A DNA stretch of 64,000 nucleotides from Pseudomonas sp. Irchel s3h17. Lineage in GTDB: Bacteria > Pseudomonadota > Gammaproteobacteria > Pseudomonadales > Pseudomonadaceae. Both the position numbers and the translations under genes were made by a program. Shown piece after piece: positions 47,482-56,173 of the stretch (position 1 is its first letter; each line of letters begins with the position of its first letter). Location: assembly GCF_900187505.1 (NCBI RefSeq), contig NZ_FYDL01000005.1:1-64000 (forward strand), read 5' to 3'. The notes under the pieces were generated by a model. It did no database searches. It saw nothing but the letters and a program-made list of their open reading frames with translations, and was not told where the DNA came from.

Positions 47482-48273
47482 CTAAACCCCTTTGAAGTTA
47501 CCGGGGCGCTTCTCGATCAGCGACCGTATGCCTTCCTTTGCGTCTTCGCTGCTCAGTAATTTCCTGGCCAGCGCCGGCAGGCTGAGCGCCGCCGCCGCTT
47601 CACCTTCCAGGTGGGCCTGGCGCGCCGACTGCAAGGTGGCCTGGACTCCCAGCGGTGCCTGGCGGGCAATGCGCTCTGCCAGTTCGATGGCGCGGGGCAG
47701 CAGGTCTTCGCTGGCCATGACCTCCTGCACCAGCCCTAGGCGGAGCGCTTCGTGGGCATCGAATTCGTCGCCCGTCAGCAACCAGCGCATGGCGTTGCCC
47801 CATCCAGCCACCCGGTGCAGGCGCAAGGTGGCACCGCCAAAGGGGAAGATGCCGCGCTGCACTTCCATCTGCGCAAAGCGTGTATTGCTGGCGCACAGGT
47901 TGATATCGGCCGCCAGCATCAGTTCGATACCGATGGTCAGGCAATAACCCTGCGCCGCAACAATCACCGGCTTGCTGACCCTGGGCCCGATGAAAATACC
48001 CCAGGGATCGCAACCGCCGGTCGGAACTTTCCAGCTTCCAGTCAGCGCGGTGCTGGCACTCATCAGGTCCAGTCCGGCGGTAAAGTGTTCGCCGTGGGCA
48101 AACACCACCGCGACCCGTGCCTCGCTGTCGGCCTCGAACTCACCATAGGCCAGGCTCAAGGCGTTCAGCAGTTCCAGGTCGAACGCGTTGCGCTTGGCCA
48201 CCCGGTCCAGCCCTATCAGCTGGACATGACCGCGCCGTTCACGGCTGACACGACTGCAATCAGGTTGATTCAT
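47482..48273 (-). CDS. Enoyl-CoA hydratase/isomerase family (crotonase) protein
   Basis: A 263-residue crotonase-fold enzyme: LIGLDRVAKRNAFDLELLNAL, the oxyanion-hole segments HGEHFTAGLDL and AAQGYCLTIGIELMLAADI, and an active-site loop RGIFPFGGATLRL. The catalytic Glu pair of true hydratases is not clearly conserved (GIELML has one Glu), so substrate and reaction are open. The start at 48273 follows GAGGACG. Confidence 0.88.
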   Translation of the reverse strand: MNQPDCSRVSRERRGHVQLIGLDRVAKRNAFDLELLNALSLAYGEFEADSEARVAVVFAHGEHFTAGLDLMSASTALTGSWKVPTGGCDPWGIFIGPRVSKPVIVAAQGYCLTIGIELMLAADINLCASNTRFAQMEVQRGIFPFGGATLRLHRVAGWGNAMRWLLTGDEFDAHEALRLGLVQEVMASEDLLPRAIELAERIARQAPLGVQATLQSARQAHLEGEAAAALSLPALARKLLSSEDAKEGIRSLIEKRPGNFKGV

Positions 48274-48469
48274 GGGGGACGTCCTCGGGCGGGGAAGGGG
48301 GGGCAGGCGCAAGGCCGCAGCCTGAAAGATGAACCGTTTAAGCGTTGTAACCAGCAGGGCCGGGCCTTTGAAAAATAGACCGTGACGCGATAATCCGCAA
48401 AACCTGTGACACTCCTGCGTTCATAGGGTTATTGCGATAAAAAAAGCTCCCTTTTTTGGCAAATTCCGG

Positions 48470-48475
48470 TATAGT
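48470..48475 (+). promoter_or_regulatory. Possible -10 box of the DEAD-box helicase gene
   Basis: TATAGT in an otherwise GC-rich stretch after an A/T-rich run (48438-48460). No good -35 match is seen at the usual distance. A transcript from here would have a leader of about 210 nt. Confidence 0.35.
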
Positions 48476-48607
48476 GCGCGCCGGCCTTTAGCCGGGCCGC
48501 GTTTAGGTAGCGCAATTCCCCGAAGTCAGCTTCGGCTGCACGTCCGCACAGCGGACTCTTCCTTGACGACTCTTTTCATTCATTCGTTTTCGCAAATCCC
48601 CGCCGAC

Positions 48608-48697
48608 AAAGCTGCCAGGGCGACTCTTGAGTCTCAACACGGCACGCGCAGCTTTGGAGCATGGGTCTTTGCGGATGCACTTAGAGGCAGACCCATG
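48608..48697 (+). promoter_or_regulatory. Folded 5' leader of the DEAD-box helicase mRNA
   Basis: Three perfect stems follow each other: AAAGCTGC (48608-48615) with GCAGCTTT (48648-48655), inside it GACTC-tt-GAGTC (48622-48633), and CATGGGTCT (48660-48668) with AGACCCATG (48689-48697). The last stem includes the ATG start codon, and its 20-nt loop holds the AGAGG ribosome binding site (48683-48687). Such an arrangement can tune translation with temperature or by the helicase itself. The rest of 48274-48607 shows no gene. Confidence 0.6.
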
Positions 48698-50368
48698 ACC
48701 CAGGAAACCGGCGGCTTCGCCGCTTTTAATCTTAATCCGAATATTCTTGCAGCCGTCATCGCGACCGGCTACGAAGAGCCTTCGGCTATTCAGCAGCAAT
48801 CGATCCCGATCATCATGGCCGGTCACGACATGATTGGTCAGGCGCAAACCGGTACGGGTAAAACCGCTGCGTTCGCCCTGCCGATCCTGCATCGCATCGA
48901 TCCTGCAAAGCGCGAACCGCAAGCCCTGATCCTGGCGCCAACCCGTGAGTTGGCGCTGCAAGTAGCAACCGCTTTCGAAACCTACGCCAAGCAAATGCCG
49001 GGCGTTACCGTTGTGGCCGTTTACGGCGGCGCGCCGATGGGCCCGCAACTGAAAGCAATCCGTAATGGCGCACAGATCGTTGTCGCCACTCCGGGTCGTC
49101 TGTGCGACCACCTGCGTCGTGACGAAAAAGTCCTGGCTACCGTGAACCACCTGGTTCTCGACGAAGCGGACGAAATGCTTAAACTGGGTTTCATGGACGA
49201 CCTCGAAGTTATCTTCAAGGCCTTGCCTGCAACCCGTCAGACCGTGTTGTTCTCGGCTACCTTGCCGCAGTCGATCCGTGCTATCGCCGAGCGCCATCTG
49301 CGCGATCCGCAGCACGTGAAGATCCAGACCAAGACTCAGACCGTTACCGCGATCGAACAGGCTCACCTGTTGGTTCACGCTGACCAGAAGACCTCGGCTG
49401 TATTGAGCCTGCTGGAAGTCGAAGACTTCGACGCACTGATCATGTTCGTGCGTACCAAGCAAGCGACCCTGGACCTGGCCAGCGCCCTGGAAGCCAAAGG
49501 CTACAAAGCCGCTGCGCTGAACGGTGACATTGCCCAGAACCAGCGTGAGCGCGTGATCGAGTCCCTCAAGGATGGCCGTCTGGACATCGTTGTAGCGACC
49601 GACGTTGCCGCTCGTGGCCTGGACGTACCGCGCATCACTCACGTGTTCAACGTTGACATGCCGTACGACCCGGAATCCTACGTTCACCGTATCGGCCGTA
49701 CCGGCCGTGCCGGTCGCGAAGGTCGCGCACTGCTGTTGGTGACTCCTCGTGAGCGTCGCATGCTGCAAGTGATCGAGCGTGTAACGGGTCAGAAAGTTGC
49801 TGAAGTTCGCCTGCCGGACGCCCAAGCTGTTCTCGATGCACGCATCAAGAAGCTGACCAACAGCCTGTCGCCGCTGGTGGCTGATGCTGAGTCGACTCAC
49901 GGTGATCTGCTGGATCGCCTGACTGCCGACATCGGTTGCACCCCGCGTGCCCTGGCCGCAGCCCTGCTGCGCAAGGCAACCAACGCTCAAGCGCTGACCC
50001 TGGCCGCGATCGAGAAAGAGCGTCCACTGGTGCCGAACAACGCACCGCGTGGCGATCGTCCAGAGCGTTCCGGTGATCGTCCGGACCGTGGTGATCGTGA
50101 GCGTCGTGCTCCGGTGCCATTGGCCGAAGGTCGTGCGCGTTGCCGTACCGCGCTGGGTGCGCGTGATGGTATCGCTGCCAAGAACCTGCTGGGCGCCATC
50201 CTCAACGAAGGTGGCCTGGCTCGCGAAGCAATCGGTCGTATCCAGGTGCGTGACAGCTTCAGCCTGGTCGAGTTGCCGGAAGATGGTCTGGAGCGTCTGC
50301 TGACCAAACTGAAGGACACTCGCGTTGCCGGTAAGCAGCTGAAACTGCGTCGCTACCGCGAAGATTGA
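48695..50368 (+). CDS. DEAD-box ATP-dependent RNA helicase (DeaD/CsdA-like)
   Basis: The 557 residues hold a full helicase core: Q motif (FNLNPNILAAVIATGYEEPSAIQ), motif I AQTGTGKT (50-57), APTRELA, TPGR, DEAD (156-159), SAT, VATDVAARGLD and HRIGRTGRAGR. A basic low-complexity linker (GDRPERSGDRPDRGDRERR) leads to a DbpA/CsdA-type RNA-binding domain (about 490-557, GAILNEGGLAREAIGRIQV). CsdA-like helicases help ribosome assembly and mRNA decay at low temperature. The ATG at 48695 has AGAGG; in-frame codons back to 48563 overlap the structured leader and do not look family-like. Confidence 0.95.
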   Translation: MTQETGGFAAFNLNPNILAAVIATGYEEPSAIQQQSIPIIMAGHDMIGQAQTGTGKTAAFALPILHRIDPAKREPQALILAPTRELALQVATAFETYAKQMPGVTVVAVYGGAPMGPQLKAIRNGAQIVVATPGRLCDHLRRDEKVLATVNHLVLDEADEMLKLGFMDDLEVIFKALPATRQTVLFSATLPQSIRAIAERHLRDPQHVKIQTKTQTVTAIEQAHLLVHADQKTSAVLSLLEVEDFDALIMFVRTKQATLDLASALEAKGYKAAALNGDIAQNQRERVIESLKDGRLDIVVATDVAARGLDVPRITHVFNVDMPYDPESYVHRIGRTGRAGREGRALLLVTPRERRMLQVIERVTGQKVAEVRLPDAQAVLDARIKKLTNSLSPLVADAESTHGDLLDRLTADIGCTPRALAAALLRKATNAQALTLAAIEKERPLVPNNAPRGDRPERSGDRPDRGDRERRAPVPLAEGRARCRTALGARDGIAAKNLLGAILNEGGLAREAIGRIQVRDSFSLVELPEDGLERLLTKLKDTRVAGKQLKLRRYRED

Positions 50369-50398
50369 TCCGCTCTCGAGCTGATTGATCGTTGATGA

Positions 50399-50429
50399 AA
50401 AATCCCCGACTGGTTCGGGGATTTTTTTT
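50399..50429 (+). terminator. Terminator of the DEAD-box helicase gene
   Basis: AAATCCCCGA-ctggt-TCGGGGATTT followed by eight T. Confidence 0.92.
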
Positions 50430-50437
50430 GCCTGCCG

Positions 50438-51205
50438 TTAGCCGAAGCGGTAAATGTCCATGCCGAGGGCGCCCAGGGTGAAACCCTGGTGGGCGATGCT
50501 GAAGTCGCCACCGGCGCCACGGGCGAAGTACAGCGGCAACAAGTGTTCGTCACTGGGGTGGCTGCGGACCGCATGGGGTGCTTGCTGGCGATAGTCGTGC
50601 AGCGCGGCTTCGTCGTTGGCGGCGAGCTTTTCGATCATCCAGTCCCTGAAGGCCTTGGCCCAGGGTTCGATGCTCTCGGGGCCGGCATGCCAATCCAGCT
50701 CCCGCAGGTTGTGGGTGATGCTGCCGGAGCCGATCAGCAGCACGCCTTGCTCACGCAGACTCGCCAACACCTGGCCGACGCGGGTTTGCAGGGCCGGGCC
50801 CAGGTGGCTGGGAAGCGAGACTTGCACCACGGGAATGTCGGCGCGGGGGTACATCAGTGACAGAGGCACCCAGACGCCGTGGTCGAACGGGCGCTCGCTG
50901 TCGAGTTGCGCGGGCAGGCCGTCGGCCTTGAGTCGGTCGACAACCTGTGCCGCGAGCGCTGGCTGGCCAGGTGCGGGGTATTGCACCGCGAACAGCGCGG
51001 CGGGAAAACCGCCGAAATCGTGCCAGGTGCGCGGGTGTTCGCCACTGCTGACGCGCAGGTCCTGGCTTTCCCAGTGCGCGGAAACGATCACGATGGCGCT
51101 GGGTGTCGGCAACTCGGCCGCCAGGCGGGCCAAAGCCGGGCCGCTGGCACCCGGCTCCAGTGCCAGCATGGGGGAACCGTGGGAGATAAACAGGCTGGGG
51201 AGCAT
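50438..51205 (-). CDS. Class III extradiol dioxygenase, 4,5-DOPA dioxygenase-like (LigB family)
   Basis: A 255-residue LigB-fold protein similar to YgiD: SLFISHGSPMLAL with a metal His, IVIVSAHWES, ERPFDHGVWVPLSLMYP, GSGSITHNLRELDW and HPSDEHLLPL. E. coli YgiD cleaves L-DOPA to 4,5-seco-DOPA; in vivo substrate in pseudomonads is unclear. It stands alone between two terminators. Confidence 0.88.
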   Translation of the reverse strand: MLPSLFISHGSPMLALEPGASGPALARLAAELPTPSAIVIVSAHWESQDLRVSSGEHPRTWHDFGGFPAALFAVQYPAPGQPALAAQVVDRLKADGLPAQLDSERPFDHGVWVPLSLMYPRADIPVVQVSLPSHLGPALQTRVGQVLASLREQGVLLIGSGSITHNLRELDWHAGPESIEPWAKAFRDWMIEKLAANDEAALHDYRQQAPHAVRSHPSDEHLLPLYFARGAGGDFSIAHQGFTLGALGMDIYRFG

Positions 51206-51308
51206 GAAGAGTGTCCTGGGCGTTAAGATGGCCTCATCTTCAGTCAGGTCAATGATCTAAATCTAATATAAGTTTTAGTGCAAATTGATCGAATTTTCAG
51301 GGTGATTT

Positions 51309-51971
51309 ATGCAGCCGGAGTTTTGGCAAAAGCGCTGGGCGCTCAATCAGATCGGTTTCCACCAGGCTGATGTGAATCCTTATCTGCAGCGCTATTGGCC
51401 GCAATTGGGGCTAAAGGACGAGGCCCGGGTGCTGGTGCCGCTTTGTGGGAAAAGTCTGGACCTTGTGTGGTTGGCAGGACAGGGCTACCGGGTGTTGGGC
51501 GTCGAGCTGTCGGAAAAGGCGGTAGACGACTTCTTCGCTGAGCAACAACTGACGCCGCGTATTACCGAGCGCGGGGTGTTCAAGGTCTATGAGGCGGGAC
51601 CGATTGCGTTGTGGTGTGGTGATTTTTTCGCGCTGACAGCAGCCGATGTGGCGGATTGCGCGGCGCTCTATGATCGGGCGGCATTGATTGCCTTGCCACC
51701 CTCGATGCGTGAGCAGTACGTCGCCCACCTGATGCGGATAGTGCCTGCCGACTGCGAGGGGCTGCTGATTACCCTGGACTATGAGCAGGCGCAGTTGGCG
51801 GGGCCACCCTTTGCGGTAAAGGATGACGAGGTCCAGGCGTTGCTCGGTGATCGCTGGCAGCTCGAAGTCCTTGAGGTGCGGGATATCCTGGGTGAGAGCT
51901 GGAAGTTCCTTCAGGGCGGTGTCACGCGCCTTGATGAGCGCGTTTACCGCCTGGGCACGGCGGGCGCCTGA
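51309..51971 (+). CDS. tpm: Thiopurine S-methyltransferase
   Basis: A 220-residue SAM-dependent methyltransferase. Bacterial TPMT features are [21 protein letters not shown] at the N-terminus, [28 protein letters not shown] (SAM loop) and [14 protein letters not shown] [15 protein letters not shown]. Bacterial Tpm confers tellurite and selenite resistance by methylation. Terminator follows, shared with htpX. Confidence 0.94.
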   Translation: MQPEFWQKRWALNQIGFHQADVNPYLQRYWPQLGLKDEARVLVPLCGKSLDLVWLAGQGYRVLGVELSEKAVDDFFAEQQLTPRITERGVFKVYEAGPIALWCGDFFALTAADVADCAALYDRAALIALPPSMREQYVAHLMRIVPADCEGLLITLDYEQAQLAGPPFAVKDDEVQALLGDRWQLEVLEVRDILGESWKFLQGGVTRLDERVYRLGTAGA

Positions 51972-51984
51972 AGCGGGCGGGCAC

Positions 51985-52014
51985 AAAAAAGGGCGACCGT
52001 GGTCGCCCTTTTTC
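51985..52014. terminator. Bidirectional terminator between tpm and htpX
   Basis: AAAAAAGGGCGACC-gt-GGTCGCCCTTTTT. Confidence 0.9.
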
Positions 52015-52027
52015 ATGGTCGTGGTAT

Positions 52028-52915
52028 TTAGCCGCGACGACGCAGTGCGTCAATGCGCTCTTCCAGCGGCGGGTGGCTCATGAACATGCGAGCCAGCCCT
52101 TGCTTGATGCCACCGTTGATGCCAAAGGCGTTCAAGGTGTCCGGCATGTGCACCGGCAGGCCTTGTTCCGAACGCAGGCGTTGCAGGGCACCGATCATTG
52201 CGCTGGTGCCGGCCAGGCGGGCACCGGCCTCGTCTGCCCGGAATTCGCGCTTGCGCGAGAACCACATGACGATGGAGCTGGCCAGGATGCCCAGTACCAG
52301 TTCGGCGAAAATGGTCGCCACGTAGTAGGCGATACCCTGGCCTTCTTCGTTCTTGAAGATCACCTTGTCGACAAAGTTGCCGATGATCCGCGCGAAGAAC
52401 ATCACGAAGGTGTTCACGACCCCCTGGATCAGGGCCAGTGTCACCATGTCGCCATTGGCGACGTGACCGATTTCGTGCGCCAGAACCGCTTTTACTTCAT
52501 CGGGCGAGAAACGCTCGAGCAAACCCTGGCTGACCGCGACCAGTGCGTCGTTCTTGTTCCAGCCGGTGGCGAAGGCATTTGCCTCGTAGGCCGGGAAAAT
52601 CCCGACTTCGGGCATCTTGATGCCGGCTTCGCGGGACAGCTCTTCAACGGTTTGCAGCAGCCATTGTTCATGGCGAGTGCGCGGCTGGCTGATGATTTGA
52701 GTGCTGGTGCTCATCTTCGCCATCCACTTGGAGATGAACAGCGAGAACAGCGAGCCGGCAAAACCAAAGACCGCACAGAAGATCAGCAGCTGATTGAGGT
52801 TGAGATCAACCCCGTTGGCCGCCATGAACCCGTTGAAGCCGAAAAGGCTCAGGGTGATGCTGGCAATCAGCACGACCGCCAGGTTAGTGGCCAAAAACAG
52901 CAGGATGCGCATCAT
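52028..52915 (-). CDS. htpX: HtpX, membrane zinc metalloprotease
   Basis: HtpX degrades misfolded inner-membrane proteins together with FtsH. The 295 residues have two N-terminal membrane helices ([21 protein letters not shown] and [21 protein letters not shown]), the zinc-binding HEIGH motif in [16 protein letters not shown], two more helices, and the third zinc ligand Glu in [10 protein letters not shown]. The two ATGs at 52915 and 52912 are both possible; GAGGAG lies 12 bp upstream. Confidence 0.96.
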   Translation of the reverse strand: MMRILLFLATNLAVVLIASITLSLFGFNGFMAANGVDLNLNQLLIFCAVFGFAGSLFSLFISKWMAKMSTSTQIISQPRTRHEQWLLQTVEELSREAGIKMPEVGIFPAYEANAFATGWNKNDALVAVSQGLLERFSPDEVKAVLAHEIGHVANGDMVTLALIQGVVNTFVMFFARIIGNFVDKVIFKNEEGQGIAYYVATIFAELVLGILASSIVMWFSRKREFRADEAGARLAGTSAMIGALQRLRSEQGLPVHMPDTLNAFGINGGIKQGLARMFMSHPPLEERIDALRRRG

Positions 52916-53228
52916 GGTTGTAGAAATCTCCTCATGCTAAAGATGTAGCGTACTGCGGGGTATATAAGGTGATGCACCGGGCTATTCAACCGGGTGACTA
53001 TTTCAAACTGTGTCCTACAGCCAGATTCCAGTTCATCGCAGGGCAATTCTGATTTCATTCGACCCCCTATCCGACGGCTAATGACTATCGCAAGTACCGC
53101 CATCATTGGGTGTAACGCGCGCTCAGGCGCCTGCGCGAGCAATCGAGGCGCGGTCGCGATGAAGAATATTTAATCTGTTGCCGAGTCGATCGCCGAGGGC
53201 ATTGAAATGACCCTCGGCGTTGCAGGGC
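52916..53228. other. 313-bp interval between htpX and the aminotransferase gene
   Basis: No reading frame with a ribosome binding site is seen. It contains the htpX promoter region and, at 53192-53218, the hairpin GCCGAGGGcatt...atgaCCCTCGGC, 10 bp downstream of the aminotransferase stop, which probably ends that transcript although there is no T-run. Confidence 0.5.
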
Positions 53229-54440
53229 TTATTGGCGATAGGACTTCAGGAAGTTGCCGATTCGGCCGATGGCCATGTCCAGGTCATCCACCCGTGGCAG
53301 GGTCACGACACGGAAGTGATCCGGCCATGGCCAGTTGAACGCCGTGCCTTGGACCACCAGCAGTTTTTCCGAGAGCAGCAGGTCGAGCACGAATTTTTCG
53401 TCGTTGTGGATCGGGCAGACTTTCGGGTCGATCCGCGGAAAGGCGTAGAGCGCACCCATCGGCTTGACGCAACTGACGCCTGGAATGTCGTTGAGCAGTT
53501 CCCAGGTGCGGTTGCGTTGTTCCAGCAGGCGGCCAGGCGGCAGTATCAGGTCATTGATGCTCTGGTAGCCGCCCAGGGCGGTCTGGATCGCGTGCTGGCT
53601 CGGCACGTTGGCACACAGGCGCATGTTGGCCAGCATGTCGATGCCCTCGATGTAGCTCTGGGCGTGGTGCTTGGGGCCGGAAATGGCGATCCAGCCGGAG
53701 CGGAAGCCCGCCACCCGGTAGGACTTGGACAGGCCGTTGAACGTCAGGCACAGCAGGTCCGGTGCGAGCGAGGCGGTGCAGATGTGCACGGCGTCGTCGT
53801 ACAGGATCTTGTCGTAGATCTCGTCGGAGAACACCACCAGGTTGTGCTGGCGTGCCAGTTCCAGCATGCCCAGCAGGACTTCGCGGGAATACACCGCGCC
53901 AGTCGGGTTGTTCGGGTTGATGATCACCAGCGCTTTGGTATTGGGGGTGATCTTGGCCTTGATGTCGGCCAGGTCCGGGAACCAGTTGGCTTGCTCGTCG
54001 CACAGGTAATGCACCGGATTACCGCCCGACAGGCTGACGGCGGCGGTCCACAGTGGGTAGTCCGGTGCCGGGACCAGCACTTCGTCACCGTTGTTGAGCA
54101 GGGCCTGCATCGACATCACGATCAGTTCGGAAACGCCGTTGCCCAGGTAGATGTCTTCGATGCCGACACCTTCGACCTGCTTCTGCTGGTAGTACTGCAT
54201 GACGGCCTTGCGCGCACTGAACAGGCCTTTGGAGTCGCTGTAGCCCTGGGCGGTCGGCAGGTTGCGGATCACGTCCTGGAGGATTTCATCGGGTGCTTCG
54301 AAACCAAAGGGTGCCGGGTTGCCGATGTTCAGCTTGAGGATGCGATGGCCTTCCTCTTCCAGGCGTTTGGCGTGCTTGAGCACTGGGCCGCGAATGTCAT
54401 AACAGACGTTGGCGAGCTTGTTCGATTTGCTGACCTGCAT
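53229..54440 (-). CDS. AlaA-like pyridoxal-phosphate aminotransferase
   Basis: A 403-residue class I aminotransferase close to E. coli AlaA (glutamate-pyruvate transaminase). The start [20 protein letters not shown] is typical of this group. PLP contacts are visible in [56 protein letters not shown] and [19 protein letters not shown] [12 protein letters not shown], where Lys binds PLP. The start at 54440 is chosen by homology; a longer frame upstream runs into the msrB promoter region. Divergent from msrB. Confidence 0.92.
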   Translation of the reverse strand: MQVSKSNKLANVCYDIRGPVLKHAKRLEEEGHRILKLNIGNPAPFGFEAPDEILQDVIRNLPTAQGYSDSKGLFSARKAVMQYYQQKQVEGVGIEDIYLGNGVSELIVMSMQALLNNGDEVLVPAPDYPLWTAAVSLSGGNPVHYLCDEQANWFPDLADIKAKITPNTKALVIINPNNPTGAVYSREVLLGMLELARQHNLVVFSDEIYDKILYDDAVHICTASLAPDLLCLTFNGLSKSYRVAGFRSGWIAISGPKHHAQSYIEGIDMLANMRLCANVPSQHAIQTALGGYQSINDLILPPGRLLEQRNRTWELLNDIPGVSCVKPMGALYAFPRIDPKVCPIHNDEKFVLDLLLSEKLLVVQGTAFNWPWPDHFRVVTLPRVDDLDMAIGRIGNFLKSYRQ

Positions 54441-54664
54441 GGCGATGTGTTCCCGAAAATGAACGATCCAGACGTCGTATGAACTACCGTACTGGGAATC
54501 CTGCGTTCTCACACCAGCCTGGCACCCGGGTTGCGAACAGCAAAATCCGTTTGAGTGCGTGTAACGCGGCTGCCAGACTGGCGTCAAATGAGGCGCAATC
54601 ATACGTGCCACCCGATCCGTGGAAAAGGTACAGATCGGGCTTTTTCAAATGCCGAGGTGTAACG

Positions 54665-55060
54665 ATGGAAAAGCTGGAAAAAACCCTGGACGAATGGCGT
54701 GCGATGCTCGACCCGGACCAGTACAACGTTTGCCGTCTGAAGGGCACCGAACGACCGTTCTCGGGCAAGTACAACGGCACTAAAACCGACGGTGTTTACC
54801 ATTGCATCTGTTGCAACGAGCCGTTGTTCGACGCGAAGGCCAAGTTCGACTCCGGTTGCGGCTGGCCGAGTTTTTACCAGCCGATCGGCGCGAGCGCGAT
54901 GGTCGAGATCCGCGACGTCAGCCACGGCATGATCCGCACCGAAGTGGTGTGCGCCAAATGTGATGCGCACCTGGGGCACGTGTTCCCGGATGGCCCGCCG
55001 CCGACCGGCTTGCGCTACTGCATCAATTCAGTGTGCCTGGACCTGGTGCCTCGCCAGTAG
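54665..55060 (+). CDS. msrB: Peptide methionine (R)-S-oxide reductase MsrB
   Basis: MsrB reduces the R-epimer of protein-bound methionine sulfoxide. The 131 residues show the zinc cysteines Cys47/Cys50 (CICC) and Cys96/Cys99 (CAKC), the [11 protein letters not shown] motif and catalytic Cys119 in RYCINS. The ATG has GAGGTGTAACG upstream. It precedes gpx by 170 bp that contains the gpx operator. Confidence 0.96.
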   Translation: MEKLEKTLDEWRAMLDPDQYNVCRLKGTERPFSGKYNGTKTDGVYHCICCNEPLFDAKAKFDSGCGWPSFYQPIGASAMVEIRDVSHGMIRTEVVCAKCDAHLGHVFPDGPPPTGLRYCINSVCLDLVPRQ

Positions 55061-55152
55061 CATGGGCGGCGCTGGACGGTGATCCATCGTCGTCGAAGGT
55101 AATGTCATGCGCGCCTTCGCTGGCGCGCCCGGTGCAGTTGGTCGGTATTCAG

Positions 55153-55180
55153 GCAATTAAATTGCACGCAATCTAATTGC
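55153..55180. promoter_or_regulatory. Probable OspR/OhrR-type operator upstream of gpx
   Basis: GCAATTAAATTGC-ac-GCAATCTAATTGC, 12 of 13 arm positions symmetric, 50 bp before the gpx start. The core TTGCACGCAA matches the core of the ohr palindrome at 39585-39606 (TTGCGCGCAA). Confidence 0.75.
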
Positions 55181-55229
55181 TCGCTATGTTTGTCTCTTGT
55201 CCAACCTTTGGATCAAGGAGCGCCGCGCC

Positions 55230-55715
55230 ATGAGTGACAAACTGCTGAACATTCCGTGCACCACCATCAACGGTGAGCAAAAGACCCTGGCCGACTACGC
55301 CGGCAAAGCGGTATTGGTGGTCAATACCGCCAGCGAGTGCGGTTTCACCCCGCAATACAAAGGTCTGGAGGCGTTGTGGCAGACCTACAAGGACCAGGGG
55401 CTGGTGGTGCTTGGCTTTCCGTGCAATCAGTTCGGCAAGCAGGAGCCGGGCGATGAGGGGGCCATTGCCGAGTTCTGTGAGTTGAACTTTGGTGTGAGTT
55501 TTCCGCTGTTCAAAAAGATCGACGTCAATGGCAGTGATGCCCATCCGTTGTTTGTTCAGCTGAAGAAACGCGCACCGGGTGTGCTGGGTTCTCAGGGGAT
55601 CAAATGGAACTTCACCAAGTTCCTGATCGGCCAGGACGGCAAGCTGGTCAAGCGCTTCGCCCCCGCGACCAAGCCGCAGGATCTGACCCGCGAGATTGAA
55701 GCCCTGCTCAAATGA
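55230..55715 (+). CDS. gpx: Glutathione peroxidase-family thiol peroxidase
   Basis: A 161-residue Gpx-fold peroxidase (probably thioredoxin-dependent). Peroxidatic Cys37 sits in NTASECGFTPQY; FPCNQFGKQEPG contains the catalytic Gln and a possible resolving Cys; the catalytic Trp and Asn are in IKWNFTKFLI. The ATG has AAGGAG upstream. The stop codon overlaps the start of the MarR gene (ATGA), meaning co-translation. Confidence 0.95.
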   Translation: MSDKLLNIPCTTINGEQKTLADYAGKAVLVVNTASECGFTPQYKGLEALWQTYKDQGLVVLGFPCNQFGKQEPGDEGAIAEFCELNFGVSFPLFKKIDVNGSDAHPLFVQLKKRAPGVLGSQGIKWNFTKFLIGQDGKLVKRFAPATKPQDLTREIEALLK

Positions 55716-56173
55716 ACGACCTGTCAGCCGATTCGCTGGGGCTCGACAGCCAGCTCTGCTTCAAGCTGTACGCCGCGTCGCGGGCGGTGATCCGTGGCTA
55801 CAAGCCGATGCTCGATCAACTGGGGCTGACCTACCCGCAATACCTGGTGATGCTGGTGTTGTGGGAGTGGCAGCAGTGCGCCCCCGAACAGCCAACCGTC
55901 AAGGCCCTGGGCGAACGTTTGTCGCTGGACTCCGGGACGCTGACGCCGTTGCTCAAGCGACTGGAGCAGATGCAGTTGGTCCAGCGCCAGCGCTCGGCGC
56001 GCGATGAGCGCGAGGTGCACTTGAGTCTGTCGCAGGCCGGTGTTTCCCTGCGTGAGCAGGTCGGGCCACTCAAGGCGCGGCTGTTGTGCGACAGCGGCGT
56101 CGACCTGCAGCGCTTGAGTGAGTTGCGTGCAGGCCTTGATCAGTTGCTGGGGCAGATCAAGGCGTTTTCGTAG
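55712..56173 (+). CDS. OspR/OhrR-like MarR-family peroxide sensor
   Basis: A 153-residue MarR regulator of the OhrR type, paralogous to the one at 39912-40373 (both have LTYPQYL and TLTPLLKRLE-like wings). The reactive cysteine is Cys16 (LDSQLCFKLY); further Cys in QQCAPEQ and LLCDSG are absent from the other copy. In P. aeruginosa the regulator encoded next to gpx is OspR, a one-component oxidation sensor. It overlaps the gpx stop and, at its 3' end, the convergent kinase gene by 17 bp. Confidence 0.9.
   Translation: MNDLSADSLGLDSQLCFKLYAASRAVIRGYKPMLDQLGLTYPQYLVMLVLWEWQQCAPEQPTVKALGERLSLDSGTLTPLLKRLEQMQLVQRQRSARDEREVHLSLSQAGVSLREQVGPLKARLLCDSGVDLQRLSELRAGLDQLLGQIKAFS

Noticed and set aside
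48563..48694. Longer N-terminus for the DEAD-box helicase
   Set aside because: The added residues would come from the structured leader, the start would be TTG without a ribosome binding site, and the Q-motif region starts normally from the ATG at 48695.
53192..53218. Possible riboswitch or small RNA hairpin
   Set aside because: It lies right after the aminotransferase stop and is best explained as a 3' hairpin of that transcript.
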